DNA of 21,458 bases, from positions 1 to 21,458 of IMG/VR virus record IMGVR_UViG_3300009149_000346, one strand, 5' to 3'. The translations under genes and the position numbers were made by a program. Of this stretch, positions 6,553 through 11,333 are shown one piece after another. The stretch comes from a virus. Under the pieces are notes generated by a model. It saw nothing but the letters and a program-made list of their open reading frames with translations, was not told where the DNA came from and did no database searches. Numbering within the stretch: position 1 is the first letter of the stretch; the number at the start of each line of letters is the position of its first letter.

Positions 6553-6873
6553 TTATTCATCTTCACATCTTGAATATCTAATGCATTTCAGCCAATCTTC
6601 TAATGGATTATCAAAAGTGAATGAAACAGATATACAAGTTCCAGTTTTTGGTTGTTTGCTTTTTCTTAAAGCTTGAATATCAGATTCTTTAAGAGTATGT
6701 TTTAAAAAACGTGGAAAAAGATAATTATGCACAGCATCAATGAGATTACCAAAAGCTTCATTTTCATCTTTACCCATAACAGAAATATTAAAATCAAGAC
6801 ATGTTGTAACAAAAAATCCATCAGATTTTTTAATTGCTGCAGCGAATTCATAATTGTGTGTGATGGCATTCAT
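6553..6873 (-). CDS. Solitary HicB-like protein
   Basis: A 106-residue protein starting at the ATG at 6871-6873 after CAAAGGAG. Residues about 8-50 ('YEFAAAIKKSDGFFVTTCLD' followed by 'ISVMGKDENEAFGNLIDAVHNYL') match the HicB/UPF0150 fold: a strand that ends in FVTTCLDF, a turn with G-K-D/N-E-A and a helix. HicB proteins neutralise the HicA mRNA-cutting toxin and often regulate their own promoter. No HicA-like partner (short, basic, with a conserved His) is found on either side. It may therefore be an orphan immunity or regulatory protein. No DNA-binding domain is obvious at the C-terminus. It is transcribed from a promoter near 6990 that shares sequence with the early promoter. Confidence 0.6.
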   Translation of the reverse strand: MNAITHNYEFAAAIKKSDGFFVTTCLDFNISVMGKDENEAFGNLIDAVHNYLFPRFLKHTLKESDIQALRKSKQPKTGTCISVSFTFDNPLEDWLKCIRYSRCEDE

Positions 6874-6891
6874 TATATATTCTCCTTTGTA

Positions 6892-6953
6892 AAGGGGCTG
6901 AGCAGGATTCGAACCTGTGGAAATCGGCTTCCCCGTTTTTAATTTCAGCCCTT
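6892..6953 (-). other. tRNA-like element or tRNA/tmRNA 3' remnant
   Basis: On the minus strand AAGGGCTGA pairs with TCAGCCCCTT (one bulged C). Inside, directly before the 3' strand, is a canonical T arm (CAGG-TTCGAAT-CCTG). A small GGAA/TTCC hairpin lies further in. The element is about 62 bases, lacks a D arm, a normal anticodon arm and a CCA, so it is not a full tRNA. A 3' fragment of a class II tRNA, or of a tmRNA, left from an old attachment site is the simplest reading. Confidence 0.45.
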
Positions 6954-6960
6954 AGATATG

Positions 6961-6966
6961 TATAAT
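6961..6966 (+). promoter_or_regulatory. Possible -10 box for the zinc-ribbon/integrase operon
   Basis: A perfect TATAAT lies 40 bases before the zinc-ribbon ATG on the plus strand. The -35 region (around 6938, TTTAAT) is weak. It overlaps the minus-strand promoter that reads the other way. Confidence 0.35.
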
Positions 6967-6992
6967 TTATTTCATACCATTAATTCTGTCAA
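6964..6992 (-). promoter_or_regulatory. Promoter for the HicB-like gene
   Basis: On the minus strand TTGACA (6987-6992) is followed after 17 bases by TAAATT (6964-6969). The 12-bp string TGTCAAGTAAAA (plus strand) is identical to that at the early promoter's -35 box, including the operator half-site AAGTAAA. The transcript would first cross the tRNA-like element. Confidence 0.5.
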
Positions 6993-7006
6993 GTAAAAAG
7001 AGACCC

Positions 7007-7369
7007 ATGCAGAGAAAAATTCCCATTATAATCATCAAAGCCGGTCTCGCAAAGTGTAAATCCTGCGGGTATATCAATGGGAGAGCATGGTTCTACGGGA
7101 ACGCTTCCGGCGACTGCCGTTCTCATTTTCCCCTTGTCTGTGATGAATGCGGTAAGGATGCTGTCTTTAGAATCGAATTCAGCGAACTCACAAGAGAAGA
7201 AAAAACCGACCTCTACCGGAGACTTATCCGGTATGATCACCGCTGCCTCAACTGCGGTTATCAGTTCGTAAAGAGGTCTCCCGATAAACCCTGCCCCAAA
7301 TGCAAATCCACAGAATCATACCGCATTGCCGAAACCTTTGACGATTACGATCCGGAGATTGACGGCTGA
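7007..7369 (+). CDS. Double zinc-ribbon protein preceding the integrase
   Basis: A 120-residue protein with four CxxC pairs: Cys17/20 (CKSC), Cys45/48 (CDEC), Cys80/83 (CLNC) and Cys96/99 (CPKC). Each of the first three is followed by Gly in the zinc-knuckle style, so two zinc ribbons are likely. They are joined by a helical stretch (FSELTREEKTDLYRRLIRYD). The C-terminus is acidic (DDYDPEIDG). Its TGA overlaps the integrase ATG by one base (TGATG), so it is translated together with the integrase. It may be an accessory DNA-binding factor for recombination, but the family is not recognised. Start ATG 7007 has only a weak AAGAGA ahead of it. Confidence 0.65.
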   Translation: MQRKIPIIIIKAGLAKCKSCGYINGRAWFYGNASGDCRSHFPLVCDECGKDAVFRIEFSELTREEKTDLYRRLIRYDHRCLNCGYQFVKRSPDKPCPKCKSTESYRIAETFDDYDPEIDG

Positions 7370-8469
7370 TGAACAAGCCCACCGTATTCAAGCGCTCCGA
7401 TTCTCCCTATTGGTGGTACAGTTGGATTGCAGAGACGAAAGATACACATGGCAACGTCCATAAACGGCGTTTTCGCAAGTCCACCCGCGAATGGGAGCTC
7501 CTTATATCAGATTACCCTCAGAACGAAGCACAGCGCATTGTCATGCTCCGTCTCCACCTTATTGACGAATCGGTCACTCCTGATCAGGCTTCCCTCTCCT
7601 GGCTCAGGGATGAAATAATACTGCGCACAAAAACAGAGGGTCTCCGTCCTTCAACTGTCAAAGAATACCGCATTGCTTGTGATCATCTCATCGAAATGCT
7701 GGGGAGCAGTTTCCCGCTTGCCAAAATTGCCCGCTTTCATGCAAACGAACTGCAGAAACATCTCATCTCCCGCGGTGATACACCGGCAACGGTCAACAAA
7801 GTATGCCGGCACGTAGCAGCTGCCTTCCAGCGTCTTGTTGATGATGAATTCCTCGAAAAGAATCCGTTTAAAAAATATACCCGTCTGCGGGAATCCCCTC
7901 GAGGCCCACGTCATTTAACCCGGGAACAGATCATCAGGCTTTTTGAAATTGTCGATGCTACTGAAAAAGAGGAGTTCAAACATCTTCTCAGAATATCGAT
8001 GTTCACCGGGATCCGCCGGAATGAGGTCCTACTCATCCGGCGTGACGAAATCGACCTTGAACGTGACAGGGTGAAAGTCATGAATGTCAAAATCCATGAT
8101 CAGCGTAAGCGGTGGATTAAAATTCCCGATGCTGCCAGAGAATCCTTTGCATGGTTTTTAAATCACCGGGACGGCGATATGCCTCTCAAAGTCTGTCATC
8201 CCAGTACATATTCCCACTGGGTTAAAACAATGCTCAGGGAAGCCGGCCTGCAGGAAAGCCTTCACTTGCATTCACTCCGTCACAGCTTCATAACACTTGC
8301 CGGTGAAAAGGGAGTTGATCTCTGGCGACTGCAGATGCATGTCGGTCATGCCTCAAGCCGGACGACTGAAGGATATTTTCACCCGGACGCAGATCTCGGG
8401 AAGAGCATCGATATCGGCATCGATTTAAAACGTGACAAAACAGGCAAAAAACGTGACAAAACCCCTTAA
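7369..8469 (+). CDS. int: Phage tyrosine recombinase (integrase)
   Basis: A 366-residue protein. Residues about 1-65 form an N-terminal arm-binding type domain (SPYWWYSWIAE... RRFRKSTR). Residues 75-170 are the core-binding SAM-like domain. The catalytic domain runs from about 180 to 340: Arg216 (TGIRRNEV), the beta-hairpin Lys region (VKIHDQRKRWIKIP), His301-x-x-Arg304 (HSLRHSF), His327 (GHASS) and the nucleophile Tyr336 (EGYFHP). All catalytic residues are present. It cuts and joins attP with the host attB. The C-terminal peptide repeats KRDKT because two copies of the arm-type site CGTGACAAAA lie inside the coding sequence. The attP core stands 95 bases beyond the stop. Confidence 0.95.
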   Translation: MNKPTVFKRSDSPYWWYSWIAETKDTHGNVHKRRFRKSTREWELLISDYPQNEAQRIVMLRLHLIDESVTPDQASLSWLRDEIILRTKTEGLRPSTVKEYRIACDHLIEMLGSSFPLAKIARFHANELQKHLISRGDTPATVNKVCRHVAAAFQRLVDDEFLEKNPFKKYTRLRESPRGPRHLTREQIIRLFEIVDATEKEEFKHLLRISMFTGIRRNEVLLIRRDEIDLERDRVKVMNVKIHDQRKRWIKIPDAARESFAWFLNHRDGDMPLKVCHPSTYSHWVKTMLREAGLQESLHLHSLRHSFITLAGEKGVDLWRLQMHVGHASSRTTEGYFHPDADLGKSIDIGIDLKRDKTGKKRDKTP

Positions 8470-8527
8470 AAGAGTTCACCTTTGTTCAGTATAATTCGTG
8501 ACAAAACGTGTCAAATGACAAAATTAA

Positions 8528-8555
8528 AAGGGCTTGGAATTTCTTCCAAACCCTT
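8528..8555. terminator. Bidirectional terminator hairpin between int and the att core
   Basis: AAGGG-C-TTGGAA, loop TTTC, then TTCCAA-A-CCCTT forms an 11-bp stem with one mismatch. The plus strand continues GATTTTATT and the minus strand TTAATTTT. It can end the integrase transcript, and on the minus strand may be the terminator captured together with the tRNA 3' end. Confidence 0.65.
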
Positions 8556-8563
8556 GATTTTAT

Positions 8564-8613
8564 TGGTAGCGGCGCAGGGATTTGAACCCCGGACAAGCGG
8601 ATTATGATTCCGC
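8564..8613 (-). other. tRNA 3' fragment (anticodon CAT), att core
   Basis: On the minus strand it comprises the anticodon arm GCGGA-ATCATAA-TCCGC (T33, anticodon CAT, A37), variable loop TTGTC, T arm CGGGG-TTCAAAT-CCCTG, acceptor 3' strand CGCCGCT, discriminator A and encoded CCA. The 5' half, which should start AGCGGCG, is absent. Integration would rebuild a host tRNA-Met or tRNA-Ile(CAU). It is not a working gene here. Confidence 0.75.
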
Positions 8614-8615
8614 TC

Positions 8616-8630
8616 TTTGCTTTCAGCAAA
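8616..8630. repeat. Short perfect inverted repeat at the att core
   Basis: TTTGCT-TTC-AGCAAA lies immediately beside the tRNA fragment on the P-arm side. It could be part of the core-type integrase sites or a small hairpin; no T run follows. Confidence 0.4.
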
Positions 8631-8693
8631 CCCTTTATTTATGGGCTTTTCTATTTTTGGTCTGTCACGCTGTTTGTCACGAAATGCCGTTTT

Positions 8694-8906
8694 TCATTCC
8701 CCTTTGTTCACTATACTTCTCATTTTTTGAAACATTTCTTCCGGCTCTTTTTTTAACAACCACAATATTTTTTCAACTGCCCCCGATGGCTTGCGGTTAG
8801 CCTTATAAGAATAATATGTGCTCACTTTAATTCCAACCAGTTTAGAAAAAGCCTTTTTTGTCAGTCCTAATTTGTTCCTGATCGCTTCCATTTCTTTATA
8901 TTTCAT
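8694..8906 (-). CDS. XRE-type helix-turn-helix protein, 70 aa
   Basis: The frame is open from 9011, but the ATG at 8904-8906 follows AGAGGGA and starts the recognisable domain (MKYKEMEAIRNKLGLTKKAF). Residues about 5-55 are a helix-turn-helix: 'IRNKLGLTKKAFSKLVG' then 'KVSTYYSYKANRKPSGAVEKIL'. It is the last gene of a three-gene operon and converges on the integrase across attP. A transcriptional regulator of late genes or of integration is possible; the target cannot be told. Confidence 0.65.
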   Translation of the reverse strand: MKYKEMEAIRNKLGLTKKAFSKLVGIKVSTYYSYKANRKPSGAVEKILWLLKKEPEEMFQKMRSIVNKGE

Positions 8907-8931
8907 CTTATTCCCTCTATTAATAGGACAA

Positions 8932-9144
8932 TTATTTTTTCCTGTAAGTATTATAATTACGCTCAATATTATCCAGTGCATTCGAGATAGCTGAGCGTCT
9001 GTCTGTGCCAATGTCTTTAAATGTAACTCTTACATGCTCCCCTGTTTCTGTGTTGACTACGGTCTGATCAAAGCCAACCTGCCAACCATAAGCATGATGT
9101 TCATCTTTCCAAAAACGCCTTGACGTCGAGATAATTTTTAACAT
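8932..9144 (-). CDS. Hypothetical protein, 70 aa
   Basis: The ATG is preceded by AGGAGG. The product is basic, with a beta-like N-terminal half (MLKIISTSRRFWKDEHHAYG, then VGFDQTVVNTETGEHVRVTF) and a C-terminal helix (SAISNALDNIERNYNTYRKK). No known domain is recognised. It sits between two other small genes, 19 bases after the upstream stop, so it is part of their operon. Confidence 0.55.
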   Translation of the reverse strand: MLKIISTSRRFWKDEHHAYGWQVGFDQTVVNTETGEHVRVTFKDIGTDRRSAISNALDNIERNYNTYRKK

Positions 9145-9163
9145 TTCATCCTCCTATTTAAAA

Positions 9164-9466
9164 TTATTCATCTTCTTCTGGTAAATATTCATCTCCAAAA
9201 TCAGAAATCAAAGTCAAAGCCTCAAATAATCCTTCATTGTTATTTCTTTTTGCAATCTTCATTATATCTTGTTTTAGGCGTTGAAGTTCAACTTCAGCAT
9301 CGGTTCTATAGTCAATCTCTTGCCCATCAATCTGGCGGGCGATATACCCGTCAATACCGCCACGTTTGGAATCATCACCCATATTAATAACATGGTTTTC
9401 TTTTTTCTCAAGAATATTTTTGATTCTTTTGAGTCCTTCGTTCGTGATTTCTATTAGTGTTCTCAT
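9164..9466 (-). CDS. Hypothetical helical protein, 100 aa
   Basis: The start ATG follows AGGAGAAGG and lies about 45 bases downstream of a strong promoter. The protein is mostly helical and strongly acidic at its end (SDFGDEYLPEEDE). It has a central stretch of RGGIDGYIARQIDGQEIDYR. No cysteine, membrane or DNA-binding motif is seen. It is the first gene of the small operon that ends with the helix-turn-helix gene at 8694. Function not recognised. Confidence 0.55.
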   Translation of the reverse strand: MRTLIEITNEGLKRIKNILEKKENHVINMGDDSKRGGIDGYIARQIDGQEIDYRTDAEVELQRLKQDIMKIAKRNNNEGLFEALTLISDFGDEYLPEEDE

Positions 9467-9505
9467 TTCCTTCTCCTGTTTTTGGTTTGTCTTTAATTTC
9501 TATTT

Positions 9506-9535
9506 ATAATATAACATATTATTCTATATTGTCAA
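9506..9535 (-). promoter_or_regulatory. Promoter of the 9466-8694 operon
   Basis: On the minus strand a perfect TTGACA (9530-9535) is followed by overlapping -10 candidates TATATT (9508-9513, 16-base spacer) or TATTAT (9506-9511, 18-base spacer). The surrounding DNA is very AT-rich. Confidence 0.65.
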
Positions 9536-9653
9536 GTCTTTTTTATACTATTTATAATATTAACTACAAAATAACTCCCACAAACCTTTTATTCATAGGC
9601 TTTCACAGAGATTAAAAAATATTTTGCTTTTTTATTATTTTTTCTTCTTTTGA

Positions 9654-9670
9654 TGTTGCAAAATGCAACA
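9654..9670. promoter_or_regulatory. 17-bp perfect dyad, possible operator
   Basis: TGTTGCA-AAA-TGCAACA is a perfect 7-bp inverted repeat in the gene-free stretch 9467-9817. Neither side has a T run next to it, so it is not an ordinary terminator. A protein-binding site is the likelier reading. The rest of 9536-9653 is AT-rich with nothing else recognisable. Confidence 0.4.
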
Positions 9671-9682
9671 CATTATTAGCAT

Positions 9683-9709
9683 AAAAAACCCCGGCTTTTT
9701 ACACCGGGG
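9683..9709 (-). terminator. Rho-independent terminator of the late (tail-lysis) operon
   Basis: On the minus strand CCCCGG, a nine-base loop, CCGGGG and then six T form a GC-rich stem directly followed by the T run. It lies about 110 bases after the last lysis gene. Confidence 0.85.
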
Positions 9710-9741
9710 CTTCCTTCGGGAGGTTACTATGAAGTGGGATG

Positions 9742-9813
9742 TCATGTTGGTTTATATTTTGTATCCTTCCAGACATCGACAACGTCTTTGCCTTCCCGAA
9801 TAATAACAGGCAA
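9742..9813 (-). CDS. Possible 23-aa microprotein or gene remnant
   Basis: From TTG 9811-9813 a short frame to TGA at 9742-9744 reads like genuine protein (PVIIREGKDVVDVWKDTKYK). It follows the stop of the membrane protein gene directly, before the terminator. The ribosome binding site is poor (GGAAAG, 13 bases away). It could be the tail of a lost gene. Low certainty. Confidence 0.25.
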   Translation of the reverse strand: MPVIIREGKDVVDVWKDTKYKPT

Positions 9814-9817
9814 TTAA

Positions 9818-10183
9818 TTAAGTCTTTCCACCGAAAGCTGAAATTACAGATGCAATGAATTCCTCGACTTCTTTAAATACCGCATCTTTTTCTTCAGAAG
9901 TCATTTTCGTCCCGCCTGGACTATCTGACCTTCGGGCATTTCTTACAGCTTTAATAATGTCAGTAGCCTCATTTAATGGCACTTTACTTTTTAATGTTAC
10001 TTTACCCCATGCAGTACCGCCCCAAAAACCAGCAATAATCATAAAGATTAAACCTATGATAGATTGAATAGCATTATCGAGTATCCAATCCTTTGTGGAA
10101 CTTAAAATACCTGCATAAACAGGCTCACAGACGAACAATACTGCGATTACAACAACGATGAGTAATAATGTAAAGCGTTTCAT
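9818..10183 (-). CDS. Membrane protein of the lysis cassette, 121 aa
   Basis: The frame is open from 10219, but the ATG at 10181-10183 has TGGAGG at good spacing and begins a signal-like segment (MKRFTLLLIVVVIAVLF, ending PVYAG). A second hydrophobic segment (about residues 37-56, 'IIGLIFMIIAGFWGGTAWG') is followed by a charged helical tail. The layout (signal or anchor, TM, cytoplasmic charged tail) and the place just after the endolysin suggest a holin-type or lysis accessory membrane protein. The family is not recognised. The start overlaps nothing, but the upstream gene ends only 23 bases before it. Confidence 0.55.
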   Translation of the reverse strand: MKRFTLLLIVVVIAVLFVCEPVYAGILSSTKDWILDNAIQSIIGLIFMIIAGFWGGTAWGKVTLKSKVPLNEATDIIKAVRNARRSDSPGGTKMTSEEKDAVFKEVEEFIASVISAFGGKT

Positions 10184-10206
10184 GTTGTACCTCCAGATTT
10201 TAATAG

Positions 10207-10512
10207 TTAAAATTTCCATATTTTTCTCAGTATATCTATTTGAAATTTATCATCCCATTTATATACCTCAAAAAATCTAAATAACCGATATGCTGTTTCC
10301 CAATACAGCCACAAAGAAAGCCAGACCAACCCCCAGACTTTCCAAGAAACATTCATTTGCCACAGAATAACTGCAATCAAGATTCCGTAACTTGCCCCTT
10401 TTACCAAATGCCAGAGAGTTAATAATCTTTTCCCGCCTTTCGCATGATCTATCGCATCAGCAAAAGCATTCAGTATGTAAGCCAACAGAATTAAAAGTAT
10501 CAATAGAGCCAT
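10207..10512 (-). CDS. Multi-pass membrane protein, possible holin
   Basis: A 101-residue protein with hydrophobic segments at about residues 2-18 (ALLILLILLAYILNAFADAI), 41-53 (ASYGILIAVILW) and 55-72 (SWKVWGLVWLSLWLYWETAY), and a basic C-terminus (DILRKIWKF). Three membrane segments in a small protein with a charged tail, overlapping the endolysin gene by 13 bases, fit a class I-like holin. This is a context call without a family match. An alternative is a general phage membrane protein unrelated to lysis. Confidence 0.55.
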   Translation of the reverse strand: MALLILLILLAYILNAFADAIDHAKGGKRLLTLWHLVKGASYGILIAVILWQMNVSWKVWGLVWLSLWLYWETAYRLFRFFEVYKWDDKFQIDILRKIWKF

Positions 10513-10853
10513 ATTACTTTCTCTGGCTTGGAAATATCTATATCCACATGAATGAATGTTTTCCTGATGCCAATCCGATTAAAACCTGTCGTGAAGATTG
10601 CCGATAAAAGTTTCCATCGTGTACCGCTGCTGATTGCTTTTATATCCGCAGCAAGCCCCTCTAAATGAGCGGAATCATCTTTGCCCCCGGCTGCTTTATT
10701 GTTTTTCTCGCACCGGCAACCGCTTGATACCACGATGGGGATTCCGGCTTTTTCACGAACTCGGTCGAGTTTGCGGACTAAAGCATCATTTATATTATTC
10801 TTGCCACAACCGCAACGGCAATCGAACTCTGATATTTTAAAATATTGTGCCAT
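10500..10853 (-). CDS. Peptidase M15-type endolysin
   Basis: A 117-residue protein of the M15 (D-Ala-D-Ala carboxypeptidase, VanY-like) family, the size of single-domain phage endolysins. The zinc site is visible: SAHLEGLAADIKA gives the first His and the Asp, and FIHVDID gives the second His. The N-terminal part (FKISEFDCRCGCGKNNIND, then RVREKAGIPIVVSSGCR) is the usual start of peptidase M15A proteins, including a Cys cluster. It cleaves peptide bonds in peptidoglycan at lysis. Its ATG overlaps the stop of the TM plus coiled-coil gene upstream by one base. No signal peptide is seen, so a holin is needed for export. Confidence 0.88.
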   Translation of the reverse strand: MAQYFKISEFDCRCGCGKNNINDALVRKLDRVREKAGIPIVVSSGCRCEKNNKAAGGKDDSAHLEGLAADIKAISSGTRWKLLSAIFTTGFNRIGIRKTFIHVDIDISKPEKVIWLY

Positions 10854-11080
10854 TATTTCTTTTTACCGTTCTCTTTATCTTCAAGTCTTTTTATTCTATC
10901 TTCAAGGTCTTTATGGTCTGAATTATATTGGTCTTTCCATATCATACCGTTGCTCATTTCTTTTATTTGAGCTTCCAGATGTTTTAAGACAACCGACTGA
11001 ACCGTACTCATAATTATCAGTACAAATATTAATGCCGGTGTTCCCTTATCAATCAACCATGCTAAAGTTTCAGACTCCAT
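10853..11080 (-). CDS. Small membrane protein with coiled coil, lysis cassette
   Basis: A 75-residue protein: a short acidic start, one membrane segment (about residues 13-31, GTPALIFVLIIMSTVQSVVL) and a charged coiled coil (DHKDLEDRIKRLEDKENGKKK). One-TM proteins with a coiled coil of this kind occur next to endolysins as holin or holin-like accessory (XhlA-like) proteins, though usually with the coiled coil at the N-terminus. Two bases separate it from the gene before, and its stop overlaps the endolysin start. Role inferred from context. Confidence 0.55.
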   Translation of the reverse strand: MESETLAWLIDKGTPALIFVLIIMSTVQSVVLKHLEAQIKEMSNGMIWKDQYNSDHKDLEDRIKRLEDKENGKKK

Positions 11081-11082
11081 TA

Positions 11083-11316
11083 TTACACCTTTCCGGATTC
11101 CGGCTTTGCTGTCAGTTCATTTATAGCCTCATCGAGAGCTGCCTTCTGGTTTTGCAATCCGATACGTTCCTGCTGTATGATATAGAGCAGTGATTCCCGT
11201 GCCTGTATCTCCCTGTTCAAAGAAAGCTGTCGTCTCCTGAGTTTTGCGAGCATAATTTCTTCCGGCTTTACTTTGTTTTCCGGCGTCTTTTCAGGTTCTT
11301 TCGATTGATTTTTCAT
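11083..11316 (-). CDS. Coiled-coil protein, 77 aa
   Basis: A charged helical protein: a Lys/Glu/Pro-rich disordered start, then a continuous coiled coil (about residues 20-70, KLRRRQLSLNREIQARESLL, then QQERIGLQNQKAALDEAINEL). There is no membrane segment. GGAGG lies 12 bases before the ATG. It lies between the tail tip gene and the lysis genes. It could be a tail-tip assembly or lysis accessory factor; not recognised. Confidence 0.5.
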   Translation of the reverse strand: MKNQSKEPEKTPENKVKPEEIMLAKLRRRQLSLNREIQARESLLYIIQQERIGLQNQKAALDEAINELTAKPESGKV

Positions 11317-11333
11317 AGTATTTCTCGTCCTCC

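Larger units (their letters stand above)
8431..8681. other. attP: Phage attachment site attP with both arms
   Basis: The core is a tRNA 3' fragment (8564-8613). On the integrase side are direct copies of CGTGACAAAA at 8431-8440, 8452-8461 and 8497-8506, plus degenerate ones at 8507-8516 and 8515-8524. On the other side are two copies on the opposite strand, at 8660-8669 (CGTGACAGAC) and 8672-8681 (CGTGACAAAC). Direct repeats on both sides of a tRNA-derived core beside int are the layout of a lambda-type attP. The arms on both sides indicate the non-integrated form. Confidence 0.75.

Noticed and set aside
6410-6553. HicA toxin gene next to the HicB-like gene
   Set aside because: No start, ribosome binding site or HicA pattern in any frame here or upstream of the HicB-like gene.
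8564-8650. Complete tRNA gene
   Set aside because: Only the anticodon arm to CCA is present; the acceptor 5' strand and D arm are missing, so it is an att core.
8431-8681. attL or attR of an integrated prophage
   Set aside because: Arm-type repeats are on both sides of the core and phage genes continue on both sides.
9730-9804. Plus-strand 24-codon frame with a GGGAGG site before ATG
   Set aside because: It reads back through the late terminator hairpin region and ends against the convergent late gene; the peptide has no protein-like features.
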